DNA of 64,000 bases, taken from NCBI GenBank assembly GCA_963971575.1, contig OZ020619.1:28958800-29022799 (forward strand), in the 5' to 3' direction. The DNA comes from Liopterus haemorrhoidalis (Eukaryota; Arthropoda; Insecta; Coleoptera; Dytiscidae). Within the stretch, counting starts at the first letter, position 1. Each line of letters starts with the position of its first letter. This document shows, one piece after another, positions 1 to 12,158 of the stretch. A model generated the notes under the pieces. It was given only the letters and a program-made list of their open reading frames with translations, was not told the origin of the DNA and searched no databases. The position numbers and the translations under genes are program-made.

Positions 1-177
1 ACTAAGACATGCTGAAAGCAGCGCCCCCGCGAGATCAACTATGTATAGGGATTTGCAGCTAAGCACCCTACCATCTGGTGAGTGTTTCATGAACTTATAT
101 GCGACAGATAACATTTCGTTTTGTCTATTGGTTTTGTATGAAGTTTGTTTTTACAGTTTTATTATAATCATAGAAAA

Positions 178-405
178 ATGTATAATACATATTGTTGTGT
201 GCCTATGTGCAATTCATTGAAAAGAAGAAATCCGGAAATATCGTTTTAATTTGTTTCCACCAATATGAGACACCGTACGGTTCTAAACAAAATTGGGAAA
301 GCAAGAGGTTAGGAATCGACGCGATGTTAAGATAAACATTTTAAAAATTGGAAAAATAGTGAGCGCTTTTATGAAAGTTTGCTCATTACATTTTAATGAT
401 AGTGA
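178..405 (+). pseudogene. THAP zinc-finger domain relic
   Basis: Reading from the ATG at 178 gives MYNTYCCVPMCNSLKRRN, which is the start of a THAP-type zinc finger (C-x4-C after a tyrosine). A one-base frame change near 250 gives LFPP. A third frame gives KQNWESKRLGIDAM with the conserved tryptophan. MKVCSLHFND at 370-402 then supplies the closing C-x2-H pair of the C2CH module. THAP domains bind DNA and occur in P-element-like transposases and in proteins derived from them. Two frame changes and stop codons show the copy is dead. It resembles the THAP start at 40757-40990, which also has Y-C-x-V-P-M-C. Confidence 0.72.
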
Positions 406-1165
406 CTAGAAATAATATTTTCAATTTTGTATTTATTACGCATATCTTGAAAATTCCTGTTATTGTGTGTGGGTTTGATAATGCACAAATCTGTATAAAT
501 CTTTATGAACTCTCTGTTTTTCTCAGTGACCCCACACAATATTATATGTCCAGCATTGTAGATTTATACCCCTTCGTAAACAACACGGGAATTATTATTT
601 AAACCCCCAATATAATTAAAATAATCGACAACGGAAAACTGTGCCGCCATAACTTAAAACCAGATTACAAAATGTAGTATTTAAGATGTTTACAAGTAAT
701 GTCTCTTAAAAAAAATGTCCTCACAGTACGTGTGTATACTTACTTGATTATAAAATTTTAAAACAAAATCAGAAAACCGCATACAATTATTTATTTTTTG
801 TCGTTTTTTGATACACTTTTCGCTATTATTTACTAGTAAATGTCAAGTGGTGGTATCTGTTTAAGAATGGTTTCAAAAATATCCGCGTGGCGCTTCGATC
901 TTAAAATTTTTCCCCTATAGGATGCAAATTTTTTAGTTGCCTCCGTGCTCACTTTGAATTTTGAATTTCTCTTTCGCTCCGATCGTAATTTGAATTTTTT
1001 AAACAAAATGTGTGAAATGTCCTCTGCTGAAGCAGAACCATGAAATTTAGAATCGACTTGGTGACTCGGTGGAAATAATAATTAATAATAATGAGGATTT
1101 GGAATCTACCAGTTACGACTCGTACTTAACACTATTGACTAAAATAAATTTAGTTTATGCTAAAC
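406..1165. other. unassigned AT-rich sequence
   Basis: No domain, inverted repeat or duplicated flank was recognised. The 68-codon reading frame at 396-602 begins in the tail of the THAP relic and looks like chance. Confidence 0.5.
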
Positions 1166-2572
1166 CACTGGTTCCCAACCTTTTTTTAATCGCGACCCTT
1201 TTAAAATTTTTAAAAAAGTTTCTCATCCGCCATATTTGATCAATAAAACAAAAAATAAAGGGTTTGACAAAATATATTTTAGGACAACAAAAGTAATGAT
1301 ATTTTTTTATTCAGTATTAATTATTAATGATAAATGTGATGATGAGCTTTCATCTGCTTAACAAGTGTTATAATTCTTGGTTGAGTTTTTGTCAAGGCAA
1401 ATTTCATGTCATCTTGAACATCCAGCTTATTCCTGGCTTTTGTCTTGATCTGCAGAAGAGTTGAAAATCCACTTTCGCAAAGGTAAGTAAAAGCAAATGG
1501 CACTAATATTCGAAAAGAAAGCATGGAAACTTTAGGATACGAATAACACACAAAAATTGATTAACGATTTTTCCCGAAATATATCACGCGCAGAGGAGTC
1601 ATTTCGCAGCTCCAAAAATTCATCCTGTACTTCATCGGGAATGTCGGTAACATCCAAAGATACATGAAATGGGTTTCGTACCAATGCAGCTTCTGGTTCG
1701 GAGAACTCCGGAAAATCGTTGAATTTCAGATTCAAGGGCTTTAAGGTGGTTATTAATTTCCTCTCTTAGATTATCTACAATTCCTGTGTCTGATTCTACA
1801 GTCTTGGTACAAAGGTGTTCAAACATGTTTCAAAGTTTCCAAGATTTTCTTTACGGCGCCAGTTTCGCAGCTTTAATACGAACACCTAGATATTATCTCT
1901 GAAGTGCATAATGTGCGTTTCTTTACCCTGCAGTTTCAAATTTAGCTTGTTTAGCTGATCTAAGATATCAGATAAATAAGCTACTCTTTGGATCCAGGTC
2001 TCATCTCTATTTCTAAGAACTGTTTTATTTTGTTTTTCAATTCAAAACACATTTTCAAACAACATTCCTTTTGATAACCAACGAACAGCAGTGTAGAAAA
2101 GAAGAACTTCGTGATAAGAGTTCATATTTTTGCATAGTTTTACACAGACGAGTATTGAGAACACTAGATTTTATATAATTGACAATTGTCACCAAAGAGT
2201 CGAGCACTTCTTGCAAAGGCTTTGGACGAGTTTTGGTAGCAAGGGCAAATCGGTGAATTATGCAGTATAATCCCTTTGCTTGGGGTGCAAGCTCTTTAAC
2301 ATTTGACTGAAAGCCTGACTTCGATCCAAGCATGGCTGGTGCTCCATCGGTACACAATCCACTTAAGTTTTTCCATTGTAAGTCATTACATTCAAAGAAT
2401 GAACTTGTCATCTCCATGACGTCTCCACCTTTCGTAGTAGTTTTTAGTGCTCTACACAGAAACTCTTCTCTGATGTCCTCCAAGTGAATGTATCTAACGA
2501 AAACGAGCGACCGCCCAAAAAAAGTCAAGCCGGCCCCCGAGTGGGTAGCGACCTACCTGTTGGGAACCACTG
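1166..2572 (-). mobile_element. hAT element, ZBED5-like, decayed
   Basis: The ends read CACTGGTTCCCAACC at 1166 and GTTGGGAACCACTG at 2559-2572, the usual hAT terminus (canonical CAGTGGTTCCCAA with one change at the left). The flanking octamers (TGCTAAAC and ATCTAATA) match only partly, so the target duplication has decayed. Minus-strand transposase fragments fill the interior. It is about 1.4 kb long, shorter than a full hAT of roughly 2.5-3 kb, so it is probably internally deleted. Confidence 0.85.
1324..2528 (-). pseudogene. hAT transposase fragments, ZBED5/SCAND3-like
   Basis: The block at 2055-2528 contains EEFLCRALKTTTKGGDV, then LCTDGAPAMLG and a stretch ending KSSVLNTRLCK. This is the catalytic-core region seen in ZBED5-like hAT transposases; the aspartate of CTDGAPAM is the expected acidic residue. 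Fragments at 1532-1826 continue toward the C terminus. The block at 1324-1551 ends with LVPFAFTYLCESGFS and KARNKLDVQDDMKFAL, which is the hAT dimerisation domain. The pieces lie in different frames with stops between them and no N-terminal BED finger is visible, so no complete protein can be made. Confidence 0.88.
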
Positions 2573-3288
2573 ATCTAATAAGTAAGAATTGTATGTACTT
2601 AAATATTAAATTGAATATTGAATATTAAATATTTTACCCGCGATTTGCTACATAATTTCAAATTCCTTCTGCAATTTTGACACACAGTTTTTTTTTTCTT
2701 GTGCTTGTTTAAACTTGCTACTGTATCCAGTACTCGGTCAAAAAATTCGTGAACATACATTCGCAATCACCTTGTCATAATAGTGACTTTCACGTTGTCA
2801 CCTTGGAGCATTGAGAACAGATTTAGTCTGTAAGCGGTAAGCGGTAAGCGCCCGTACCAAGCACGACTCTACTTAATAACGGTAGTTGGTTGGATCTCTC
2901 TACCTAGGAATGTGGTTATGGATAAACCCAACACAGTGGCGTCTAATCGCACGTTTCACAGGATTAAACCAGAGAATTGCTGCGTTATGATGAAGGTTTA
3001 TGTACAGAGATTATATGCTAATTTGCTTTGTCTGCTTTTGCTTAATGTTTCAGATTAAATTGTGATTTAAAGGGAAGATTTTAGGGGAAACTGCTCTTAA
3101 ATTTTGTAGGTAAACAAGTTTTAAAGTTACTAAATATTTTCCAGTTATTTTTAGAGTAAATCTCATTAATTTGTATACAAGACCTGGGGGACTGTTCTGT
3201 AAGCTTTTCGACAATCGATTTTACAATATCCTGTTGAAAGTTCAGATTTTCAACACTTCGTGTTGGTATTCTTATCAATATCAACAGT
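2573..3288. other. unassigned sequence
   Basis: No coding domain was recognised. A short tandem AAGCGGT occurs three times near 2832-2852. The 67-codon minus frame at 3081-3284 has no recognisable motif. Confidence 0.45.
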
Positions 3289-3800
3289 TAGACTTACCAT
3301 AATATTTTATTCTCAAACCGAGACAATTTTGAGATTTTGCTGAACATAGAAAATAGCGCCTTCTACGCTAAGTACTTATGATTGAAAAGGCTAAATAACG
3401 GATTGGTTAAAAAAAAAAAACAAAAATTACGTAGTAATAATTTTTAATTACTCTTAATTGAACATAACTTATTATTAATATTTATCACTATTATTCATTT
3501 TTTGTACTGTATGTAACATGAGTTCAAAAAGAAATTACATAATGGTTGGCTTAGGAAAAATAAAATAATATCTACTGTAAGCTTTATATAACAATATAAA
3601 CTTATGAAAACAACAACAGTGATGACAGTTAATTAATTCTAAAATATGCTGTTGACATTACTTTTATTTTCCATGTAATTTCTTTTTGAACTCAAGGTAT
3701 ACCCGGCACTTAGTAATTTTTACCAAATATTCGGGACAAAATGACAAACTGGCCGAGATGCCGGGACCATACCTTCAAACCGGGACGTATGGTAAGCCTA
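3289..3800. mobile_element. hAT-type MITE, TAGRCTTACCAT ends
   Basis: The left end is TAGACTTACCATAATATTT and the right end is GTATGGTAAGCCTA. The flanking octamers TCAACAGT (3281-3288) and TCAATAGT (3801-3808) match at 7 of 8 bases, which fits a hAT target duplication. The interior is AT-rich and non-coding. The ends belong to the same broad class as the TAGGGTGACCAT element at 26283. Confidence 0.75.
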
Positions 3801-4857
3801 TCAATAGTGCACTTTTAACAGCGTTGTGTCGCTCTTGAGAAGAAACTTAGGAACGTGTCCCATCTGAAAAGTGATATTGTTTTTTGATATTTGTACTGTT
3901 TACATACGTTTGAATATATCTGCAGATTAGTGTGATTTAAAATGTTTGGAAATATGTATTTTTGTCGTCTTTTACGTTAAATGTTTTTTGTGGCGGTGGG
4001 ATATTAAGTGTTATTTAACTTATTAAATAGGAGGTTGCACTGAAAGCCCTGTAGATGGCTCTAGGTGCGTATGTTGTGAGCAGTGACAGATGTCTCTCAC
4101 GTCATTTTAAAGTGTGAACATTTCCTACTAAAGTTCAGTCATCAATAGAGTTGCCATCCATCCCGATATATCGCGACTGTCACCGTTATAGAGCCTCATG
4201 TCCCGACGTCCCGATGCTGTCAAAAATACCGACAATACTCAATTATATTTTGTTAATACAATTTTTAAACAATACAATTTAATTAAATAATATGCTTCTA
4301 GACCACGCGCCGTTCATCAAAGGATGAACGCCGCGTTTATATTCTCATTTAGATGTGCTGTTTTAGGCGCAAATAGCCATCGTTGCTGTGCTCCAAAAAT
4401 TTTATCTAGCTGTTACAGTAGAATATTAAAAAAATTGATGTGAAGTGTGAATTTTCACACATTTCAGGGTTTTGCAGGTATTTAGTAAGTGAATGATGAT
4501 TATTTTGGATGCGAAAACAAATTTTATATTAAAATATTTTTTTTTTGTTAATTTTAATTCGAACGCCTAATACCATTATTTAGGTTTCTAAATATGTGCA
4601 GTATTTTTATTTTTTTTATATAGCAAGGTTCATTAAGAATTTTAAAAATTACACCTATGGCTTCCATTGGTTGTTATAAGTTCGGCCCCTCTGATTTCGT
4701 GTACATTGAAACAGAATTAAATTATAATTTAAACAATTTCCACTGGTTATTAAATTTACGCTTTTAAAAATTAAATGCAACATTTGCCAAAATATAACTA
4801 GAATTTTGAAAAAATAATTTAAACAATATAAAAATTTAAAAAATAATATTGTCTCTT

Positions 4858-4930
4858 CTCGTAGGGTTCGATCCCTTTCGGATCGAGTTACTTGGGTGAA
4901 AAACCAGCGTCAAAAACCACTACACCAGCA
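4858..4930 (-). other. tRNA-like block inside family A copy 1
   Basis: On the minus strand an A-box-like GTGTAGTGGTTTTTGACGC (4904-4925) is followed about 30 bases later by a B-box-like GATCGAACCC. A T-rich stretch lies downstream. The block sits at the same place as similar ones in copies 2 and 3. It cannot fold into a standard tRNA without gaps, so it is probably a decayed tRNA-derived promoter. Confidence 0.5.
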
Positions 4931-5414
4931 TACACGTTCCAGTGTAGCGTGTTACAAAGCTATAACTTGTGTACATTATTAGCCAAAACTAACAAAAAAT
5001 TCGTTTTTTTCCATAAACATAATCTGATCAAAAATTCCTGTTGTACTATTCCGGTTCACACCAATGTACATTACTTAGAATTTTTTCAGATTTTTAGTTT
5101 AAACCATCTGGGCTACAGGGTGTGGGACAAAAATTTTTTTGCACAATTTTAGCAAAAATCACTTCAAAATAATTTATTTTGCAAAAATAAAAATTTGATC
5201 GTTAATCCACGTACCAAGGGCTTTCATTTGATACCCTACTAAGAATTATAAAAAAAATTTTTTTTTTTTCGATGAGCACATATTTGTTTATATTTTTAGG
5301 GGGATATGTTTTTTAGATGTTTTAGTATTTTTCCTATGTGCGGGCCAAAGAGTTGTATAATCATGCCAAATTTCAACTCTCTAGGTTTAATCGTTTGGCT
5401 ACAATTTTTACCGA

Positions 5415-5516
<102 letters not shown>

Positions 5517-6149
5517 GACAAAATGACGGTATAAGGGTTTTTTGGTCATACCTACAAAACCCTTAAAACAGAAAGTTCCAAGATTTCTGTAATTGAAGTA
5601 AAAAATATTTGATACAAATATTTCTTTGGAAACAGAAAAGCATGCAATTTTATGGAACTAACCAGACTTAAGAAAGATAGGTCAACAGAAACCAAAAATA
5701 TTGTTAAAAAATTTTATGCAGAAATTAAGTTTTTATGGAATACCTTAAAAAATGGGCAGTATCTTTCCAAAAATTTAATGTTTTTGATTGGATGTTGCTT
5801 TTCAAAATTCCAAGATCAAAAAAACTCGAAGAAGCTTTTATTTATGCATCAGCTGACTTGTATATTTCGGGTTTCTAGCAGTACATATATTTAAAAAAAT
5901 TCTTGGGAAATAATATTTTTTTCTGAGGAGTGAAAAAATAAGAGCGTTGAAGAAAAGTGGATTACGTATTACCTTTCTCGCACGTGTTTGTTTGTTTTTT
6001 TTTTTTTTTTGTTGTTGTATACGTCCCGATATCGGCCGTGAAATTTATGTCAGTGTCCAGACATTGGGGCTGAGAGATTTATGGCAACACTAGTCATCAA
6101 GCGCCATCCGTTGTTTACAAAAGTGTTTTTTTGTAACCGAAGTGAAAAG

Positions 6150-7130
6150 CAATAAGTTGTTTTTCCGATATGTACTTTTACACTACTTTGAATTGAAAAG
6201 TGCAGCTGAAGCTCATCGACTGCTTGTGAAAACTTCTGGAGATTGTGCTCCATCAGAAACAGTATGTAGAGATTGATTTCGACAATTCGAAAGTGCTGAT
6301 TGTAACGTTCACCACAAAAAACGGCCAGGTCAGTTGAAAAAGTTCGAAGATGAACAACTGCAAGCTCTATTGGAAGAAAACCCTGCTCAAACAATTGGCT
6401 TTACAGCTCGAAAATCGATAAATCAACCATTTAACGATGTTTACACGTCACGGGAAAGATCCAAAAAGAAGGGAGATGATGCTATATGAATTGACCGAAA
6501 ATGCCATTGCTAATCTTTTAAACATCTTGATTTCCTGGCATACAAAGAATGGTTTCTTGTGGCGCACCGAGTCCGGCGATGAAAAATTGATCTATTTCGA
6601 CAACCCGAAATGGAAGAAATCATGGATTGATCCCATCAATTCGACACCATCAATTCCTGTCAACCATCAATTCGACACCAAAGCGAAACAACCACGGTCA
6701 CAAAGCAATGCTGTCTATTTGGTGAGATATGGAGTGTCGTGTATTATGAGCTGTTAAAACCAAAGGAAAGCCGAACCTTATCGACAACAATTGAAACGTC
6801 TGGATGATAATTTGACACAAAATCGACCATCAATTGCATCAAATCACCGGACAACAATTCTTCACCATGACAAACTCGGCCCCATGTTGCTATAACCGTG
6901 AAAGAAACAATGATGGAGCTTGAATGGGAGGTTCTCCCGTATTCAGCGTATTCTCCGGACCTGGCTCCAAGCGATTAACATCTGTTCGGATCGATGCAAC
7001 ACGCTTTGGAAAATGCACATTTCCATTACTACGGATAAGTCAAAAATTGGGTTGCTGGATATCATTCTACATAGTCGATTATTTCTTTCAAAACACCTAA
7101 AATTTCTAAGTCTTCGTTTTTAAATATATT
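6150..7130 (+). pseudogene. mariner transposase relic (DD34D type)
   Basis: Forward-strand fragments in several frames retain mariner landmarks: an N-terminal helix-turn-helix stretch (LKSAAEAHRLL, then VCRD and FRQFES near 6200-6290), RPGQLKKFEDEQLQALLEE near 6325, and a linker ELTENAIANLLNI at 6492. The catalytic motifs are GDEKLIYFDN at about 6575, HHDKLGP at about 6860 and YSPDLAPSD at about 6948-6974. The three acidic residues are therefore still visible. Stops and frameshifts separate the blocks, and part of the region after FDNP is scrambled. Its upstream leader continues left of 4146 across the inserted hAT. Boundaries and terminal repeats were not resolved. Confidence 0.85.
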
Positions 7131-7524
7131 TCAACAATAATTTTTATAGTACTCAAAGATTCTGCATTGTCACTGAAATATTTTGAAGGTTATTTAAAAA
7201 ATTCCAGAGTTAAAACTTGAAAATGTAGCATTTAACAATTAACATAAATTTTATTGTGAGAAAAAAATAATCCTGCACAAGCCATCTCATGCATTTGATG
7301 TAACTTTTGACATGCACTGTATCTTAACATAACTGTAGACTCTTAAATCTGAGGTCACAGTACTGAACTGTCTCCAAATGTCTGCAATTAAATAATTTTC
7401 CAGAAAAATGAGTTTTATGTCACGATTTCTACATTATCATCTCGCGTATCTTAGGTGAAAGACTTAATTTTACAATTTTTCTTTAAGAAATTTATATCCA
7501 GATCAACAAAATGCTAGTTTTAAT

Positions 7525-7735
7525 TAATATTTGTGCTTCAAAGTATGGATCAGAAACCTGGATTTCTCAGTCACATCTACGAAACCCTAAAAATATCAGT
7601 TGGTAGACCTAAAGCACGATATAAGAATCATATTGAAAAAGACATCCAAGCTAGACCTTTTCACCAAAGTGAAAGACTGGACAGCGGTTGCTTAGAAACG
7701 AGTAATAAGACCTCGTTTATATGTCCATAACATAA
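7525..7735 (+). pseudogene. LINE reverse-transcriptase C-terminal relic
   Basis: The stretch SKYGSETWISQSHL at about 7530 matches the region just after the reverse-transcriptase core of many non-LTR elements. GRPKARYKNHIEKDIQ and, after a frame change, KVKDWTAVA follow the same layout as the C-terminal tail (basic GRP motif, then D-W). It is only about 200 bp and frame-shifted. The clade cannot be assigned. Confidence 0.6.
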
Positions 7736-8017
7736 ACGCATCGCATATACATAAGGCGAATCAAATGTGTAAAGTCTGTTCAAGATAAATATCAAATGAC
7801 GTCACAGTTGAGATGTGTACTCTGTGCCAGTTGTTATATGTTTACAAATGTCAAACAAGTTAGGTTATATTCCACCACTTTTCAAAAGAGAATGAAAAGC
7901 TAAATTTCCTAGGAAGTAAAAGGGTTAATGTGAATTATGATATAGAGCAGTGTTTGCCAACCAATGTGTCAAAGTGACCGGCAGTAGTAAGGCTGTCGCG
8001 AAATTTATGGTTTAAAT

Positions 8018-8795
8018 CAGTGGTTATCAAACTTATTTGGCCTACCGCCCCCTTTTTAAGAAAAAAATTACTCAGCGCCCTCGGGAAATCTACATTGTTT
8101 AAACGAACAAACAGAAAGATATATGTATCTATATTTCTACCTACGTTCTAAAATATAGTAAAGAAAGATATTGTAAATAAGACACCTTGATGCTTGAAAT
8201 TAAAAATTATTTATTAAAATCATATTCTCATCTAATGAGAAGGATGAACCTGGTGCTCTGCTATCAGATGTATTAATCCCCGGCTCTATTTTTGTCAGCA
8301 GTATTCTTAAATCACCGCGATTAGCTATTTGCAGTCGGTTTCTTTTTTTTTTTTTGTTTATAGATTTGTGACCGCACTGAATCCACGTTCCACTAAATAT
8401 GACGAAAAAAATGCAACTAACAACTTTTGTATTATAGCCCATAACCTAGAACAAGCTGTAGGAATCTGCTTTTGCAGCCAGAACTGTTGGTAGCCGTCTT
8501 TGAATTTAAATTTCAATTCGTAATTTGCTGTTACTTCCATCAGTTCTTCTTGTAATTTTGGAGTGTTTGCACATAAAAAAGGACTCAAAATCCAATTGGG
8601 TATGTTCATTTTAAAAACATCTTCAAATCGTTGGTTGAAGTCAGAATGGAAAGCATCCAAGTGCTGACAATAGGTAAGCAAGTCTTCATCATTTTCAATG
8701 CCCCCCAAATGCACCCGAGGCTACTATCGCCCCCCCCCCCCTGAATCGTTCCAGTGCCCCCCAGGGGGCGGTATCGCCTACTTTGAGAATCACTG
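8018..8795 (-). mobile_element. hAT element, deletion derivative
   Basis: The ends are CAGTGGTTATCAAACTT and CTTTGAGAATCACTG. They are flanked by perfect octamers GTTTAAAT at 8010-8017 and 8796-8803. At 778 bp it is far shorter than an autonomous hAT and keeps mainly the 3' third of the gene on the minus strand. A poly-C run lies at about 8730-8741. Confidence 0.95.
8200..8714 (-). pseudogene. hAT transposase C terminus (ZBED5/SCAND3-like)
   Basis: The frame 8358-8714 contains RFEDVFKMNIPNWILSPF, then LQEELMEVTANYELKFKFK, and LLVAFFSSYLVERGFSAV. The last is the conserved core of the hAT C-terminal dimerisation domain. A second frame, 8200-8442, continues with RNRLQIANRGDLRILLTKIEP, the usual ending. 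One frame change, next to a poly-T run at about 8342-8355, separates them. The N terminus and catalytic residues are missing. Confidence 0.88.
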
Positions 8796-9682
8796 GTTTA
8801 AATTATACTATGTATATAATGTAATGTTCAATATCGTACAAATATATACATAATAAAATGAAAATTTCAGTGTATAAGAATCATTACTTTTAAAACAATT
8901 GGTCAGCGTTCTTTCTTATATCATGTACCAAAGATATTTAATAAGTTTCAAGAATTTTTGCAAAAAAATAATAAGGACACTTACAATATTAAGGTTTGGT
9001 CTAAAAAGTATTGCCAACAACTAAATCAAAATGACATTTTGAAGATACTGAACTAGAGCAGATTAAAACTACACCAACTTACTGGATTGGTAGCGTGTTG
9101 TACAACATGATCAACTGTAAAATATTTTAATGTTTTTTGTCAATAGCCACATGCAGACTTTTTAGTCTAAGTGGTGAATTTATTCTTTGTTTATTTACTA
9201 TATTATATAAGTAAGATGAATGTTGTACTGTATTTCTTTCTGGGTAAATAAATTTATTATTATTATTACAAATAACTAATAAAAAACAATACCATCCTTT
9301 GAGCGCGGATAATAAGAACTCTCGGCATTTTTATTAAAAAAATATTTGGTACAATCTATGTTAATAAAATTGGCTATATCAGCTTTTTTCTTTTTAATTT
9401 TTCGGGCTCATATTTGATTTCTACACGTTTTAGATGATTATAAAACAATATCCGCAAAAAAATCAATTTTTGTCTGTCCAAGATTCACGCAAAAACTGCT
9501 GGACATATTTTCACGTAATTTGGTATGATAATAGAGTAAATCCAGAATTCGAACATAGACTATATGGCATCTCAAAAATTTTATTCTATGGGGGTGTTCC
9601 GGGGTTAAAAGTGTTTATTAAAAAATTTAAAATATCTCCGTAATTGACAACAGGAAAATATATAGAACAGAAACTCTGTTTG

Positions 9683-9907
9683 CAGTGTTTCCCAACCTTT
9701 TTTTCACCATGCCCCACCTAAGTCTTTCTAAAATTCTGATGCCCCCCTATGCAACATATACATATTTTTTTTATATTAAAAAATTTAATTATTCCCTAAA
9801 TGAAGCCTAATTACAACTTGTTCAAGACACAAGACTTAGGTCGAATGCCCCCCTGAACAATCAAATTGCCCCCATGTGGGGCGTGGGACCCACGTTGGGA
9901 AACACCG
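9683..9907. mobile_element. hAT-type MITE
   Basis: The ends are CAGTGTTTCCCAACC and GTTGGGAAACACCG. The flanking octamers are poorly preserved. The 225-bp interior is rich in GCCCCCC-type tracts and non-coding. Confidence 0.75.
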
Positions 9908-9955
9908 GTTTATTGTATAAAACAATTTTATTTGTTCGCATTTTTTCATTTAGAT

Positions 9956-10756
9956 CATAGGTTCTCAAACTTTTTTTTTTGAGTACCCTTTATGTCAATT
10001 CCAAAAAAGGCGCGTACCCCCAAAAAGGTAAAAAAAAATCGGAACAATTTGAAAATTGTTAAACAAAGCAGACTTGACTGAAAAAAACATACATGAAAAT
10101 ACACTTACCAACTTTAGTGGGAAGGATGAAGCTGCATGCTTGAAATAAGTGATTCAATATCGGGCTCTCGATTACTCAATTTTAACCGCATATTAGGATC
10201 GATATTTAATTTATTTCGATATTTGTTTTTTAAAATCACCATGGAGGAAAACCAACATTCACAGAGATAAGTTGTTGAAAAAGGTATTAAAAACAATAAT
10301 GCTTGTTTGGCTAATTCTGGATATTCACTTTTAGCCATGAGCCAGAACTCTTCAAGTTTCAATTCATTAAACTTCATTTTTAAATCTCCATCGCACGATA
10401 TTTCAATCAATGACTCTTTATTATTATTATTGAGATTTGATGGATACTTTTCAATAGCGAATGGTTTCCTTATCCATATCATTTCGGAAAAGTCTTCTTG
10501 AAAATATTTTTCAAAAGATTCTGCGAGCATTTTACAATGAATTTTAATATTTTTAATAAGATTATTGTCAATTTTTGTTTCATGTTCCGACACGAAATTT
10601 TCCAAATTTGGAAACGACTGCAGATTTTTGATAAATTAAAATAATACTTGTATATATGGCTTTATGAGCGTATGTTTATGTGAATGATCTCGCGTACCCC
10701 CAATAGATGCTTCGCGTACCCCCAGGGGTACACGTACCCCAGTTTGAGAACCTATG
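9956..10756 (-). mobile_element. hAT element, deletion derivative
   Basis: The ends CATAGGTTCTCAAACTTTTT and AGTTTGAGAACCTATG are flanked by perfect 8-bp duplications ATTTAGAT at 9948-9955 and 10757-10764. At 801 bp it retains only the last part of a transposase gene on the minus strand. Confidence 0.96.
10114..10635 (-). pseudogene. hAT transposase C-terminal domain, open frame
   Basis: The frame is open for about 170 codons and ends naturally at 10114 with ISSMQLHPSH, a typical hAT C terminus. It contains EDFSEMIWIRKPF, then LEEFWLMAKSEYPELAKQA, and LIPFSTTYLCECWFSSM with KYRNKLNIDPNMRLKLS, the dimerisation domain. A stop lies just upstream, around 10637, and no ATG is obvious at the start. 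Catalytic residues and DNA-binding domain are absent. The intact frame in a deletion derivative suggests a fairly recent insertion. Any function is speculation. Confidence 0.88.
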
Positions 10757-10799
10757 ATTTAGATGAATATTTTGGGAGTTATGAGGGGATACCCTAAAG

Positions 10800-11086
10800 C
10801 AGTGTTTCCCAAAGGTGTGCCACAAAATTTTCCAAATGTGGCGCGAATTCTTAAAAAAATAACTAGCGTCGTGATTATTTTAACATCATTGTTCGAATAT
10901 ACGTACAATACCATTAATAAGAATAAATTACACGAATGATCTTTTTATAACGAATTGAAATTGACATATTCTGAATACAGGGGAGTCTGCATTCAAAATG
11001 TCTTCTTCTGTAACTACGTAGGTATGCAGCGAAATTTTTCTTCTTTGGAAAATATGCCATGAGAGTAAAAAGATTGAGAAACACTG
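10800..11086. mobile_element. hAT-type MITE
   Basis: The ends are CAGTGTTTCCCAAAGG and TTGAGAAACACTG. The flanking octamers CCCTAAAG and CCCCATAG agree at 6 of 8 positions. The interior is non-coding and AT-rich. Confidence 0.78.
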
Positions 11087-11458
11087 CCCCATAGCTAAAC
11101 TTTTGAAATATCTTTCTCATTAATGACTTAACAGCAAAAATGCAGAAAAAAATTCTCTTCAATTCAGTTGTTAATAAGAATATTATTTAGGGGGCAAGGA
11201 GTGTGTTACTTATAAGGTTGAAATATCTAATTAATCATTTACTAAATAGCAATCATGATATAAGAAAATAAAAATCTATGTTCAACGCAGTTTTTAATAA
11301 AATATATATTTGGGAAGCAATGAGGAGATCTACCTATCAACGAAGTATCTCACGTATTATTTACTTAACCCTTTACTGCATGAATTTTTATTTTTGGCTG
11401 AAATAATTCATGGGCATTAGGAATTGGTTCTTACTGATAGAAACATTAATTAAAAAAA

Positions 11459-12158
11459 TCAGCTGTGGCCACCACATATGTGACCGCCATCGACTTGTAT
11501 AAAATACATTCTAGCAGCAGAGTAGAAATAACTTGGCCTAATATTTTCTAACAGAGATATTATTTATCATGACTATGCAAACGTTACATATAAGTATGAA
11601 AAAATTTTACAGAAATTATCGAAATTTTTCATTTTATCAAAAAACGTCTCAAATAAAAGTTATTAGTTAGTTATTGCTTTTATAGCAACTTTTATTCAAT
11701 AAATTTTTTCGAAATATTTTTCTTTTGTGAAATATTCACAAAAATCTTAAAATCGACACGAGTAAACTCCCATTTTTAGTCAACCGATTTTTACCAAAAA
11801 TTGATCAACTCGTGCCATTGATAGCAGAAGCTTAAATATGAAGTTTCATAAAAATCCTTTCAGCCGAATTTGCTCTGCACGTGTACACAGACAGACGGAC
11901 AGACAGACGGACAGACAGACGGACAGACAGACGGACAGACAGACGGACAGACAGACGGACAGACAGACGGACAGACAGACGGACAGACAGACAGACGGAC
12001 AGACAGACGGACGGACAGACAGACCGACAGACATCATGCTAAAAATAGTCAAAACGTTATGTTGGGACCTCAATTCGTGGAGATCCATCGAAATCTCGAA
12101 ATGTCAAAATCGGTATGATCACAGTACCTCCCTTCTATATCTTGACGGTCGGTAAAAA
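11459..12158 (-). mobile_element. Family B element, copy 1 (HINE-like)
   Basis: On the minus strand it begins TTTTTACCGACCGTCAAGAT, has a short conserved block, a (TCTG TCCG)n microsatellite and a 400-bp body, and ends with the palindrome region and CAGCTGA at 11459. The second piggyBac copy gives the empty site: its sequence runs straight from AATTAAAAAAA into TATATTTAAA. The insertion therefore lies between A and T without an obligatory duplication, as for Helitron-like elements. A 5-bp A-run duplication cannot be excluded. Confidence 0.72.
11887..12032 (+). repeat. (CAGACAGACGGA/CAGACGGA)n microsatellite
   Basis: An imperfect CAGA/CGGA tetranucleotide array sits at the fixed microsatellite site of family B. 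Reading frames over it on both strands are low-complexity artefacts. Confidence 0.96.

Noticed and set aside
1158..2580. 8-bp target duplication for the 1166-2572 hAT
   Set aside because: The flanks TGCTAAAC and ATCTAATA share only about half their positions, so a duplication cannot be claimed.
5652..5894. 80-codon frame in the 4146 hAT
   Set aside because: No recognisable transposase motif; kept only as an unassigned frame.
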